NCBI RefSeq assembly: GCF_027531545.1
Contig: NZ_JAPZSC010000016.1
Coordinates: forward strand, 124,001-188,000
Source of the DNA: Silanimonas sp.
GTDB taxonomy: Bacteria > Pseudomonadota > Gammaproteobacteria > Xanthomonadales > Xanthomonadaceae
Direction: 5' to 3'
DNA: 64,000 nucleotides
Part shown: piece after piece, positions 32,894 through 43,544 of the stretch
Numbering within the stretch: position 1 is the stretch's first letter
How the letters are laid out: each line of letters begins with the position of its first letter
The notes under the pieces: model-generated
The model's database searches: none
Seen by the model: the letters and a program-made list of their open reading frames with translations, nothing else
Told to the model about the DNA's origin: nothing
Translations under genes and position numbers: made by a program

Positions 32894-33792
32894 GGCTCAG
32901 GCTCCGCGGAGGGTCTGGAAGGATCCCGCGTGGGGGCGGGCGAAAGGAATTCGATGACGGCCCGGGTGAAGGCGTCGTTGTCGTCGCCGGCCACCATATG
33001 CGTGGCCTCCGGCAGGTGCACGTGTTCGGCGTGCGGCACGAGATCGAGGAAATGCGCGACCGTCTCTTTCGAGACGAGGTCGCTGCGCCCGCCGCTCACC
33101 AGCAGCACGGGCACGTCGATGCCGCGCGCGGCATCGGCGAGTTCGTCCTGATGCTTGGCGGAATCGGCGAGGTCGTGAAGCAGGCGCGGGTCCCAGTGCC
33201 AGCGCAGGCGGCCGTCGTCGCCGCGCACGAGCAGGTGGGCGAGGTCGGCGGAGGATTTGCGCTCGCGACGATGCGGCAGGTACGCCGCGATCTCGCTCGC
33301 CGCGTGCTCGTGGTCGTCGAAGCCGTCCGGATGCGCGCCCATGAAGGCGAGGATGCGCTGCATTCCGGCGATTTCCCACTTCGGCGTGACGTCGACCAGA
33401 ACCAGGCCGGCGAACCCGGCACCCCGCGACTGCGCGGCGAGGCCCACGAGGCCGCCCATCGAGGCGCCGACCAGCACCGGCGGCTTCGCCAGCGTTGAGC
33501 GCACGGCGAGGGCGTCATCGATGAACTGCTCGACGTCGTAACGCTCGTCCGCGGCATTGCGCCCGGACTGGCCATGGCCGCGCAGGTCGTAGGCCGCACT
33601 GGCGATGCCGGCCTGGCCCAGCGCGAGCATCGAGCGCGTCCACGCCTGGCGCGTCTGGCCGAAGCCGTGGGCGAACAGCACGCCGATGTCCGCACCCAGC
33701 GGACCGGCGGCGCTGGCGGCCAGCGGCACGCCGCCCGATCCCGTCCATTCGAACGAGGCTAGGGAAGCGGGCAGGGGTGCGGCGGAAACCAT
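32890..33792 (-). CDS. Alpha/beta hydrolase
   Basis: 300 residues with the hydrolase fold: AHGFGQTRQAW (oxyanion region HGFG), nucleophile elbow GASMGG (Ser111), an acid in the VSGGRSDLV segment and catalytic His in ATHMVAGDD near residue 268. The substrate is unknown; co-transcription with fadE suggests an ester or acyl-CoA-linked compound in fatty-acid use. Its ATG lies only a few bases from the candidate transcription start, so the message may be nearly leaderless. It is divergent from the TetR regulator. Confidence 0.88.
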   Translation of the reverse strand: MVSAAPLPASLASFEWTGSGGVPLAASAAGPLGADIGVLFAHGFGQTRQAWTRSMLALGQAGIASAAYDLRGHGQSGRNAADERYDVEQFIDDALAVRSTLAKPPVLVGASMGGLVGLAAQSRGAGFAGLVLVDVTPKWEIAGMQRILAFMGAHPDGFDDHEHAASEIAAYLPHRRERKSSADLAHLLVRGDDGRLRWHWDPRLLHDLADSAKHQDELADAARGIDVPVLLVSGGRSDLVSKETVAHFLDLVPHAEHVHLPEATHMVAGDDNDAFTRAVIEFLSPAPTRDPSRPSAEPEP

Positions 33793-33799
33793 ACGGCCG

Positions 33800-33829
33800 A
33801 GTATGGGTGGCGTTTTTCGCGCTTGTCAA
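33800..33829 (-). promoter_or_regulatory. Candidate promoter of the hydrolase-fadE operon
   Basis: On the minus strand a perfect TTGACA (33829-33824) is followed after 18 bases by CATACT (33805-33800, 4 of 6 to consensus). Transcription would begin about 33794, almost at the hydrolase ATG at 33792. The operator-like element at 33829-33842 touches the -35 box. Confidence 0.5.
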
Positions 33830-33842
33830 TACGTATGCGTAT
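33829..33842. promoter_or_regulatory. ATACGTAT-containing operator-like element (fad operon / tetR)
   Basis: ATACG and CGTAT form an inverted repeat with 4-base spacing, and ATACGTAT inside it is itself palindromic. It sits in the divergent region between the hydrolase-fadE operon and the tetR gene, next to the TTGACA box. The 11 bases AATACGTATGC occur again at 35245-35255 ahead of pckG. A likely target for the adjacent TetR regulator. Confidence 0.55.
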
Positions 33843-33857
33843 GGTGAAAGCGCGCCC

Positions 33858-33873
33858 GACACATTATTGTGTC
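33858..33873. promoter_or_regulatory. Second inverted repeat upstream of tetR
   Basis: GACACA and TGTGTC form a perfect 6-bp inverted repeat separated by TTAT, 36 bp before the chosen tetR start. It could be an operator for a different regulator or a short hairpin in the tetR leader. No assignment is possible from sequence alone. Confidence 0.35.
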
Positions 33874-33909
33874 GCTTCCATTGCCGTGAATGCCGCCCGC
33901 CCGCTGCCC

Positions 33910-34488
33910 ATGCCCGCCGCCGCCAAGACCGAACGACCGATGCGTCTCTCCGCCGAAGACTGGGCCAATGCCGCCCTTGACGTCATCGCGGACGACGGCG
34001 TGGCCGCGGTCGCCGTGGAGCCCCTGGCGCGCCGCCTCGGCGTGACGAAGGGCAGTTTCTACTGGCATTTCCCCTCGCGCGAGGCGCTGCTCGCCGCCGC
34101 CCTCGAGCGCTGGGAGGCCATGGAGCAGGAGACCGTCTTCGGCAAGCTCGAGGCCTTCCCCGAGCCGCGCGAGCGCCTCAAGGCGCTGTTCCAGCTCGTC
34201 GCGCACGAGTTGAAGCCGCACAAGATCTACAGCGAGCTGCTGAAGGCGCTCGACCATCCGGTCGTGCAGCCGGTGCTGGCACGCGTGTCGCAGCGGCGCA
34301 TGGACTACCTCGCCGCCAGCTTCCGCCAGGCCGGAATGCCGCGGCTCGAGGCCATCAACCGTGCGCGCCTGACCTACGCCGCCTACGTCGGCTTCCTGCA
34401 GCTGTCCCTGCAGCTCGGCCAGCCGCGCCTGAACCACGATGAGTTCGAGGCCTACGTCACCCACGTGATGGACGTGCTGATTCCGTGA
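33910..34488 (+). CDS. TetR-family transcriptional regulator
   Basis: About 192 residues with the TetR helix-turn-helix near the N-terminus (ALDVIADDGVAAVAVEPLARRLGVTKGSFYWHF, read as VEPLARRLGVTKGSFYWHF for the HTH) and a helical ligand domain. It is divergent from the hydrolase-fadE operon, so it is a candidate fatty-acid or acyl-CoA sensor. The start is uncertain: in-frame ATGs exist at 33841, 33910 and 33940, and none has a good ribosome binding site; 33910 leaves the operator-like element outside the gene. Its stop overlaps the GTG start of the next regulator. Confidence 0.88.
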   Translation: MPAAAKTERPMRLSAEDWANAALDVIADDGVAAVAVEPLARRLGVTKGSFYWHFPSREALLAAALERWEAMEQETVFGKLEAFPEPRERLKALFQLVAHELKPHKIYSELLKALDHPVVQPVLARVSQRRMDYLAASFRQAGMPRLEAINRARLTYAAYVGFLQLSLQLGQPRLNHDEFEAYVTHVMDVLIP

Positions 34489-35243
34489 CCCTCCGCGTCC
34501 AGCTCGTCGAGGCCCTGAAGCGCGTGCTGAAGGCGCAGGGGCTGACCTACGCGAACCTCGCCGAGCGCATCGGCATGTCCGAGGCCTCGGTGAAGCGGAT
34601 GTTCTCCGAGCAGTCGATCCGGCTCGAACGCCTCGAGCAGATCTGCGAGGCGCTCGACATGGGCCTCGCCGAACTCGCCGCCGAAGCGGAGCAGCGCCGG
34701 CCGGCCTTGGCCGAGTTGTCCGAGGCGCAGGAGCAGGCCCTGGTCGATGACCCGCTGCTGATGCTGGCGCTGTACCTCGCCGTGAACCGCTGGACACAGG
34801 ACGAGGTGCTGGCGAACTACCAGATCAGCCTCCCGGACTGGATCGGGCGGCTGGTGAAGCTGGACCGCCTTGGCATCATCGAATTGCTGCCCGGCAACCG
34901 GGCCCGGGTACTGACCGCCCGGAACTTCCGCTGGCGGACCGACGGCCCCATGCAGCGCTTCTTCCAGCAGCGCCTGCTGCCGGAGTTCTTCAAGAGCCGC
35001 TTCGCCGGTGGCGAGGAGACCCTGCTGCTGCTCTCGGGCATGGTCTCCCGGCGCTCGGCCGCGACCATCCGCGAAAAGCTCCGGGAGGCCGCCGGCCAGT
35101 TCGATCTCATGCTGGCGCAAGACGCCCACCTTCCCGCTGCGGAGCGGGTGGGCGTGAGCCTGGTGCTGGCCCAGCGGCCCTGGAGCCTGGGCCTGTTCGA
35201 CCCCCTGCGGAAAGCCTCGGCGGACCCCGCCCCGACGCTATAG
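34485..35243 (+). CDS. XRE-family transcriptional regulator with C-terminal winged-helix-like region
   Basis: 252 residues. The N-terminal HTH is LTYANLAERIGMSEASVKRMFSE (LTYANLAERIGMS then EASVKRMF), followed by LERLEQICEALDMGLAEL, typical of XRE. The middle part has a second possible helix-turn-helix (EVLANYQISLPDWIGRLVKLDRLGII) and a beta segment. The start is GTG at 34485, overlapping the TetR stop as GTGA, so the two regulators are translationally coupled. Its target is unknown; it is immediately upstream of pckG. Confidence 0.82.
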   Translation: MTLRVQLVEALKRVLKAQGLTYANLAERIGMSEASVKRMFSEQSIRLERLEQICEALDMGLAELAAEAEQRRPALAELSEAQEQALVDDPLLMLALYLAVNRWTQDEVLANYQISLPDWIGRLVKLDRLGIIELLPGNRARVLTARNFRWRTDGPMQRFFQQRLLPEFFKSRFAGGEETLLLLSGMVSRRSAATIREKLREAAGQFDLMLAQDAHLPAAERVGVSLVLAQRPWSLGLFDPLRKASADPAPTL

Positions 35244-35244
35244 A

Positions 35245-35255
35245 ATACGTATGCA
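35245..35255. promoter_or_regulatory. ATACGTAT-containing element upstream of pckG
   Basis: AATACGTATGC repeats exactly the 11-base core found ahead of tetR and the fad operon. It overlaps a TATAGAAT stretch (35239-35246) whose TAGAAT matches the -10 consensus at 5 of 6 positions, so a bound repressor would block this promoter. No good -35 box was found. Confidence 0.5.
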
Positions 35256-35341
35256 TTGAGGCGGGTCCCGGTCGCTGGCCGGTGGCGAGCGTCACGGGAG
35301 TGGTCCCGGCCTCCGACGATTTCCCTTCCGGAGTTCTCCCG

Positions 35342-37126
35342 ATGAGCAGCAGCTCGCCGAGCCGTTTCGCGGCCCTCAATGATTGGGTCGCGTCCGTCGC
35401 CGCCCTCACCACGCCTGACCGCATCCACTGGTGCGATGGCTCCGAGGCCGAGGACGCCGCGCTCAAGGCCGCGATGCTTGCCGACGGCACCCTGCATGCG
35501 CTGAATGCGGAAACGCATCCGGGCTGCACGCTGCACCGCTCGCACCCCGGCGACGTGGCCCGCGTCGAGCACCTCACCTTCGTCTGCACCTCCGAGAAGG
35601 ACGACGCCGGTCCGAACAACCACTGGATGTCGCCCGCCGACGGCCACGCGAAGATGGACGCGCTGTTCGCCGGCTGCATGAAGGGCCGCACGCTTTACGT
35701 GATTCCCTACTGCATGGGCCCGATCGACTCGCCGCTGTCGCGCTGCGGCGTCGAGATCACCGACTCGCCCTACGTCGTCGCCAACATGCGGATCATGACG
35801 CGCATGGGCTCGGCGGCCCTGGCGCGCATCGAGCGCGAAGGCTCGTTCGTGCGCGGCCTGCATTCCACCGGCGAACTCGACCCGGATCGCCGCTTCATCA
35901 TGCATTTCCCCGAAGAGCTGGCGATCAAGAGCTACGGCTCGGGCTACGGCGGCAACGCCCTGCTCGGCAAGAAGTGCCACGCATTGCGCATCGCCAGCTA
36001 CCAGGCGCGCACCGAGGGCTGGCTCGCCGAGCACATGCTGATCGTCGGCATCGAGAATCCGCAGGGCGAGACGCACTACGTCGCCGCGGCCTTCCCGAGT
36101 GCCTGCGGCAAGACCAACCTCGCCATGCTGATCCCGCCGCAGGGCTACCGCGAGAAGGGTTGGAAGGTCTGGACGGTCGGCGACGACATCTGCTGGATGC
36201 GTCCCGGCGCCGACGGTCGCCTCTACGCCATCAACCCGGAAGCCGGCTATTTCGGCGTCGCCCCGGGCACCGGCGCGAAGAGCAATCCGAACGCGCTGGC
36301 CATGCTGGACCGCGATGCCATCTTCACGAATGTGGGCGTGACGGCCGACAACCAGCCTTGGTGGGAAGGCCTCGACACCGGCACGCCGGTGACGGATTGG
36401 AAGGGTCAGCCCTTCGATGCCGCCAAGGGCCCCGCCGCGCACGCGAACGCGCGCTTCACCGTGTCGGCCAAGCAGTGCCCGTCGTACTCGCCGAAGGCCG
36501 AAGACCCGCAGGGCGTGCCGATCTCGGCGATCGTCTTCGGTGGTCGCCGTGCCTCGCTGGTGCCGCTGGTGTTCGAAGCCCGCGACTGGACGCACGGCGT
36601 GCTCGTCGGCGCCGGCATGGCCTCGGAAACGACCGCGGCGGCCACGGGCGCGGTGGGCGTCGTGCGCCGCGACTCGATGGCGATGAAGCCCTTCTGCGGC
36701 TACAACTTCGCCGACTATTTCAGCCACTGGCTCAGCTTCGGCGCGAAGGCCGACAAGCTGCCGAAGGTCTTCCACGTCAACTGGTTCCGCAAGGGCAGCG
36801 ACGGCAAGTTCCTGTGGCCGGGCTTCGGCGACAACCTGCGTGTGCTCGAGTGGATGCTGAAGCGCTGCGAGGGCAAGGCGTCGGCGGTCGAGACGCCGGT
36901 GGGCCTGTTCCCGAAGCGCGAGGACCTGAACCTCGATGGCCTGAAGCTCAGCGACGAGGCGCGCGACGTGCTGTTCGGCTACGACCGCGACGGCTGGAAG
37001 GCCGAGATGGCCTCGATCGGCGAATACCTCGCCGAATTCGGTCCGCGCCTGCCTGCGGCCCTCGAAGCCGAGCGTCAGCGCGTGGCCGCCGCCCTCGAGG
37101 CTGAAGCCAAGAAGGCCGCGGCCTGA
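35342..37126 (+). CDS. pckG: Phosphoenolpyruvate carboxykinase (GTP)
   Basis: 594 residues, typical for the GTP-dependent enzyme. Recognised by MGPIDSPLSRCGVEITDSPYVV (as MGPIDSPLSRCGV), the kinase-1 loop FPSACGKTNLAM with the hyper-reactive Cys in it, the metal-binding GDDICWM, and NPEAGYFGVAPGT. It converts oxaloacetate and GTP to phosphoenolpyruvate and CO2, the first step of gluconeogenesis from fatty acids or amino acids. ATG 35342 has GGAG eight bases upstream. It follows the fad-linked regulators and shares their upstream motif, which suggests coordinated control. Confidence 0.97.
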   Translation: MSSSSPSRFAALNDWVASVAALTTPDRIHWCDGSEAEDAALKAAMLADGTLHALNAETHPGCTLHRSHPGDVARVEHLTFVCTSEKDDAGPNNHWMSPADGHAKMDALFAGCMKGRTLYVIPYCMGPIDSPLSRCGVEITDSPYVVANMRIMTRMGSAALARIEREGSFVRGLHSTGELDPDRRFIMHFPEELAIKSYGSGYGGNALLGKKCHALRIASYQARTEGWLAEHMLIVGIENPQGETHYVAAAFPSACGKTNLAMLIPPQGYREKGWKVWTVGDDICWMRPGADGRLYAINPEAGYFGVAPGTGAKSNPNALAMLDRDAIFTNVGVTADNQPWWEGLDTGTPVTDWKGQPFDAAKGPAAHANARFTVSAKQCPSYSPKAEDPQGVPISAIVFGGRRASLVPLVFEARDWTHGVLVGAGMASETTAAATGAVGVVRRDSMAMKPFCGYNFADYFSHWLSFGAKADKLPKVFHVNWFRKGSDGKFLWPGFGDNLRVLEWMLKRCEGKASAVETPVGLFPKREDLNLDGLKLSDEARDVLFGYDRDGWKAEMASIGEYLAEFGPRLPAALEAERQRVAAALEAEAKKAAA

Positions 37127-37138
37127 GGTCGCGGTATC

Positions 37139-37163
37139 GGCGGCGCGTGTTTCGAGCGCCGCC
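37139..37163 (+). terminator. Hairpin downstream of pckG
   Basis: GGCGGCGC and GCGCCGCC form a perfect 8-bp stem with a 9-base loop, 12 bp after the pckG stop, followed by CGTTCTGCTC. A weak intrinsic terminator by its tail. Confidence 0.55.
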
Positions 37164-37206
37164 CGTTCTGCTCAAGGCCTTCATCGCTTCGGCTTAAGCT
37201 GGAGTG

Positions 37207-38139
37207 ATGAAGGCCTTTTTCTGCCCGACGTTCGAGCTGCCGCTGCCGGAAGGCCACGCCTTCCCGATGGCGAAGTACCGCCGCCTTTACGAGCGCGTGC
37301 GCGAGCACGCCGAGCGCTGGGGCGTGACCTTGCACGAGCCGGTGTCCGCCAGCGACGAGGCGCTGCGCCGCGTCCACTGCCCCGACTACATCGAGCGCGT
37401 GCGGGGCGGCACCTTGAGCCCGCAGGAGCAGCGGCGCATCGGCTTCCCGTGGTCCGACGCGATGGCGAAGCGTGCGCGACGCACCGTGGGCGGCACGATC
37501 GCGGCGCTCGACGCGGCGCTTCGCGGCGACGGCGTCGCCGTGAACCTCGCCGGCGGTACGCACCATGCGGCCTTCGACCGCGGCGGCGGCTACTGCATCT
37601 TCAACGATGCGGTCGTGGCCGCGCGGCACGTGCAGGCCGAGGGCCTCGCGCAGAGGCTGCTGATCGTCGATCTCGATGTGCACCACGGCAACGGCACGGC
37701 CGAGCTGGTCGCTGGCGACGACACGCTGTTCGCCTTCTCGATGCATGACGCGAAGAACTACCCGGCGATCAAGCCGGCCTCCGACCTTGACGTGCCGCTG
37801 CCACCGGGCACCGACGACGCGCGCTACCTCGACCTGCTGGCTGCGCACCTGCCGAGGGCTGTCGACGCGGCGCGCCCCGAGGCGGTGATCTACCTCGCCG
37901 GTGCCGACCCCTTTGTCGGCGATCGGCTCGGCCAGTTGGCGCTCACCAAAGCCGGCCTCGCCCAGCGCGACCGTGCCGTATTCGAGGCCTGCCGTCGCCA
38001 CGGCCTGCCGCTTTCGGTCGCGATGGCCGGCGGCTATGCCCCCGATGTCGACGACATCGTCGACATCCACGCCGAGACCGTGCGCTTGGCAGCGCGCGCC
38101 GCGTGTGCTGCGATAGCCGCATGCGCTGCCACGTCCTGA
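37207..38139 (+). CDS. Histone deacetylase-family (class II-like) hydrolase
   Basis: 310 residues. HDAC-fold motifs include PEGHAFPMAKYR, the catalytic His pair in NLAGGTHHAAFDRGGGYCIFND (read as GGTHHAAFDRG and GGGYCIFND), the zinc ligands in LLIVDLDVHHGNGTAEL and YLAGADPFVGDRLG, and the final AGGYAP. Bacterial members deacetylate small molecules such as polyamines or acetoin-related compounds, not histones. The ATG at 37207 has GGAG unusually close (2 bases); an in-frame GTG at 37204 is no better. The 3-prime end overlaps the next gene by 19 bp. Confidence 0.88.
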   Translation: MKAFFCPTFELPLPEGHAFPMAKYRRLYERVREHAERWGVTLHEPVSASDEALRRVHCPDYIERVRGGTLSPQEQRRIGFPWSDAMAKRARRTVGGTIAALDAALRGDGVAVNLAGGTHHAAFDRGGGYCIFNDAVVAARHVQAEGLAQRLLIVDLDVHHGNGTAELVAGDDTLFAFSMHDAKNYPAIKPASDLDVPLPPGTDDARYLDLLAAHLPRAVDAARPEAVIYLAGADPFVGDRLGQLALTKAGLAQRDRAVFEACRRHGLPLSVAMAGGYAPDVDDIVDIHAETVRLAARAACAAIAACAATS

Positions 38140-39014
38140 CAAGCGCCTGCCTCGCCCTCCTCGGCCTGTCGGCCGAAGCCTCGGTGGTGCGCGTCGCGGA
38201 GGAGCGGCCCTTGGCCGTCGGCCAGGCGCTCCATCTGCGCGTGGAGGCCGGCTCGCTCGAGGTGCGCCCCGGGGAGGCCGGGAAGGTGGGCCTGGACGCC
38301 ACGCTGGCGCCGGGCCAGCGCGTGGTCTGGCGCGAGTCGGTGGACCGCCGCGTGCTCATCGTCGACGACCCGGAGCGCCTCTCGCCGCGACGGTCCGAGC
38401 TCCGCGTCGCCGTCCCGGCTGGTGCCCCCCTCGTCATCCATCTTGGTGCCGCCTCGCTTGACCTCCAGGGTGCGGAAGCGCCACGCCTCGTGGTCCGCGG
38501 CGGGTCGGGAGCCCGCATTGCCGGTACGTTCGATGCTGCGGACGTCCGGGTCGACGGCGCGCTCGACCTGCAGCTCGAGGGCCCCACCGGCGATGTCCGG
38601 GCGGAGGGCCGCGAGGTCGAGGTCGTGTCGCGGGGGGCCATCGGCTCGGTCGCCGTCGACGCGCTGGGCGGGCCGTCCACACTCGCGCTGGATAGCCCGC
38701 GCCGTGTCCGCGCGACCTCGGTGTCCGGGCCGATCACGCTCCGTCTCGGGTCGGCGTCGGGCGCCGACGTCGTTCTGGAGAGCCTCTCCGGCGATCTTCG
38801 CGTCGATCTCGTCGGAGCGTGGCCTCGCGCCATCGTCCCGCAGTTGGCGACCGGTGACCTGAGCCTGCCTGTGGTGGAGACTCCGCGCGTTGCTGCCGGT
38901 GCCGCGGTGGGCGAGGGGGGTAGACTCGTCTTGCGAAGCTTCTCCGGCGATGCCCGGGTGGAAGGCGTCGCTCCGCCCGCCGGTGAACCGGCTCCGGTGC
39001 CGGGCCGGAATTGA
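38121..39014 (+). CDS. Exported DUF4097-like beta-helix protein, unknown function
   Basis: 297 residues: a signal peptide (MRCHVLTSACLALLGLSAEA) and a mature part made of repeating short beta strands such as RLVVRGGSGARIAGTF, ADVRVDGALDLQL, TGDVRAEGREVEV and TSVSGPITLRL, ending in SFSGDARVEG. The SGxIxL/SGDLRV pattern resembles DUF4097/DUF2807 beta-helix domains found in putative adhesins and anti-sigma-like proteins. The ATG at 38121 lies within the end of the deacetylase gene; an earlier ATG at 38103 is also possible. Function unknown. Confidence 0.72.
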   Translation: MRCHVLTSACLALLGLSAEASVVRVAEERPLAVGQALHLRVEAGSLEVRPGEAGKVGLDATLAPGQRVVWRESVDRRVLIVDDPERLSPRRSELRVAVPAGAPLVIHLGAASLDLQGAEAPRLVVRGGSGARIAGTFDAADVRVDGALDLQLEGPTGDVRAEGREVEVVSRGAIGSVAVDALGGPSTLALDSPRRVRATSVSGPITLRLGSASGADVVLESLSGDLRVDLVGAWPRAIVPQLATGDLSLPVVETPRVAAGAAVGEGGRLVLRSFSGDARVEGVAPPAGEPAPVPGRN

Positions 39015-39083
39015 TGCGATGCAGCAGCAATCGCCGCGAAACGGCGCTCTTCATCTGGGCGCCCGCCCTCGCTCTCAGCGGAT

Positions 39084-39111
39084 TTGCATAACGTAAACAT
39101 TGCGTTATGCT
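39084..39111 (+). promoter_or_regulatory. Palindromic promoter region of the large TonB receptor
   Basis: GCATAACG (39086-39093) and CGTTATGC (39103-39110) form a perfect 8-bp inverted repeat with a 9-base spacer. It overlaps a plausible promoter: TTGCAT (39084-39089) and TATGCT (39106-39111), 16 bases apart. A dimeric regulator bound here would block both boxes. The motif does not look like a Fur box. Confidence 0.6.
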
Positions 39112-39193
39112 CGGGAAGTCGCGGAACGCCCCCTCGGTACCGTCGGCATATCACTGGATTCCCGAATCCGCTCAAACGTTGGAGACAAACTCA

Positions 39194-42043
<2,850 letters not shown>

Positions 42044-42116
42044 CCTAGGGCACATCGGTCACCCGCTCCCTCCGGCATCATGTCGGGGGGCATCGGGCCC
42101 GCAACCTGATGGATTC

Positions 42117-42149
42117 GTGCCCGCGACCCGTTCGCGGGCACTTTTTTTT
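42117..42149 (+). terminator. Strong intrinsic terminator after the TonB receptor, abutting the next ribosome binding site
   Basis: GTGCCCGCGA and TCGCGGGCAC form a perfect 10-bp stem with a 5-base loop, followed by eight T residues. The last T is immediately followed by GGAGG, the ribosome binding site of the next gene at 42163. This is the strongest terminator in the window by stem and T-tract. Confidence 0.92.
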
Positions 42150-42162
42150 GGAGGTCGTGACA

Positions 42163-42936
42163 ATGCGTAACCTGTGCTTCGCGGGTCTGCTGTCGGCGGG
42201 CCTTCTGTTGGGCGCGCCGGTGTCGGCGGCGGAGGCCGCCGCGGTGCCCGCACCCGCCGCGCTGAGCTTCTGCTACGAGGCCAAGCGGGACTCCCATTGG
42301 CTCGGGCCGGACGGCCGGGGCGAGGCCATCGCCCGGATGCGTTCGGTCGCCGAGGCCTTGGACGTCCGTTTCGATTTCGTCGCGATGGCTGCCTCGGACT
42401 GCCAACTCGCCGTCGCCAACGGCCGGCATGACGGCATGCTCGGCGTGCCGTTCGACGAGACCGTCGCCTGGGTCGGGGCGTTTCCGCCGGAGGCGTCCGA
42501 AAGCGGACGCCGTGCGCTGTTCGTCGAAGGCGTGGCCTTGGTCCGCGAGCGCGATGTCGTGCAGGGCGGAACAGTGGCTGAGGTGCTCCGCAATCTGCGC
42601 AGCCCGATCGCGGCCGTTCCCGGTTCGGAGGCAGCGAGGGAACTCCGTTCGCTGGGCCTGCGGATCGACGACCGGACGCGGAACCCGCGGGGCTTGCTTG
42701 ACCGCGTGCTGCGGAGTCCCGTCGAGGCTGCGGCGATGAGCTACGGCGACGCGGCTTTCCGTCTCGCTGCCGACCAAGCGCTGTCCGCACGGCTCGAGCT
42801 CATGCCGCAGCTGCTCACGCGGCGCGCCCACCACGTCCAGTTTTCGGCACAGCGCGTGGCGCAGGATCCGGCCCTCGTCGAGTCGGTGTGGGAGGCACTT
42901 GCGTCGCCCGCGCCCGCCGACAATGCTGGCGGCTGA
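42163..42936 (+). CDS. Exported protein resembling a family-3 substrate-binding protein
   Basis: 257 residues with a signal peptide (MRNLCFAGLLSAGLLLGAPVSAA). The mature part begins ALSFCYEAK and runs GEAIARMRSVAEALDVRFDFVAM, then CQLAVANGRHDGMLGVPF and YGDAAFRLAADQ, like the two lobes of extracellular solute-binding/type 3 proteins, often seen downstream of signalling or uptake genes in proteobacteria. No transporter genes adjoin it. GGAGG is eight bases upstream of the ATG. It lies directly behind a terminator, so expression depends on read-through or an unseen promoter within the hairpin region. Confidence 0.72.
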   Translation: MRNLCFAGLLSAGLLLGAPVSAAEAAAVPAPAALSFCYEAKRDSHWLGPDGRGEAIARMRSVAEALDVRFDFVAMAASDCQLAVANGRHDGMLGVPFDETVAWVGAFPPEASESGRRALFVEGVALVRERDVVQGGTVAEVLRNLRSPIAAVPGSEAARELRSLGLRIDDRTRNPRGLLDRVLRSPVEAAAMSYGDAAFRLAADQALSARLELMPQLLTRRAHHVQFSAQRVAQDPALVESVWEALASPAPADNAGG

Positions 42937-42992
42937 TCGCCGGCCCCAAGTGCTGGCAACCTCCCCCGCGGCCTTCGATCCTAGGAGTTCCT

Positions 42993-43502
42993 ATGCGTCG
43001 CCTCCTTCTCGCCGTACTTGCGGCGTTCCTGTGCAGCCCTCTCCTCGCGGGCGCTCCCGTTGGGGAGTCCGGGTCTCCCGATGTCGGTGAGGACGCGCTC
43101 GACGCCGTCGACGTCGAGGATTACCTCGCGCAGCGTCGCGAGATCATGCTGCAGGTGAACGCGGGCGATCTCGGCCGCCTGTCCCGCGCCCGGCGCAACG
43201 AGCTCGAGGATTCGTGGTCGACCTTGCGTCGGCTGCTGGATGGCAAGCGATCCATCGCCGACCTCTCCACGCCGCAGCGCATCGAGTTCTTCAACGCCCA
43301 GTCGACGTTCACCGCGATCATCGAGCGTCAGCGCGAGAACGGCTTGATCTGCCGCGACGACGCGCCCACCGGATCGCGCATCCCCCAAGTGGTTTGCGAG
43401 CGGGTGAGGGACCGCGAGGCTCGGCGCGGCCGTGCGCGCGAGGCGGTCGATCGCCTGCAGGCTCCGACCTGCGTCCAAGTCAACGGCGTGGGGAACTGCT
43501 GA
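42993..43502 (+). CDS. Small secreted protein of unknown function, Xanthomonadales-type
   Basis: 169 residues: a signal peptide (MRRLLLAVLAAFLCSPLLAG), an acidic linker (SPDVGEDALDAVDVEDY), a helical region and the segment ICRDDAPTGSRIPQVVCERVRDREARR, which I recognise as the recurring C-x-(R/D)-xx-TGSxxPxxVC-x-R pattern of small exported proteins in this order of bacteria. Two more Cys end the protein (APTCVQVNGVGNC). AGGAG lies upstream of ATG 42993. It follows the solute-binding-like gene by 56 bp. Function unknown. Confidence 0.72.
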   Translation: MRRLLLAVLAAFLCSPLLAGAPVGESGSPDVGEDALDAVDVEDYLAQRREIMLQVNAGDLGRLSRARRNELEDSWSTLRRLLDGKRSIADLSTPQRIEFFNAQSTFTAIIERQRENGLICRDDAPTGSRIPQVVCERVRDREARRGRAREAVDRLQAPTCVQVNGVGNC

Positions 43503-43544
43503 CCCCGTAGTTCGCATCGCGTGGCCCGCGGGCCGCGCGGGCGA

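Noticed and set aside
30485-33151. An 888-codon open frame antisense to fadE
   Set aside because: Covers fadE and part of the hydrolase gene; composition is His/Arg/Gln-rich as expected for a complement of coding DNA.
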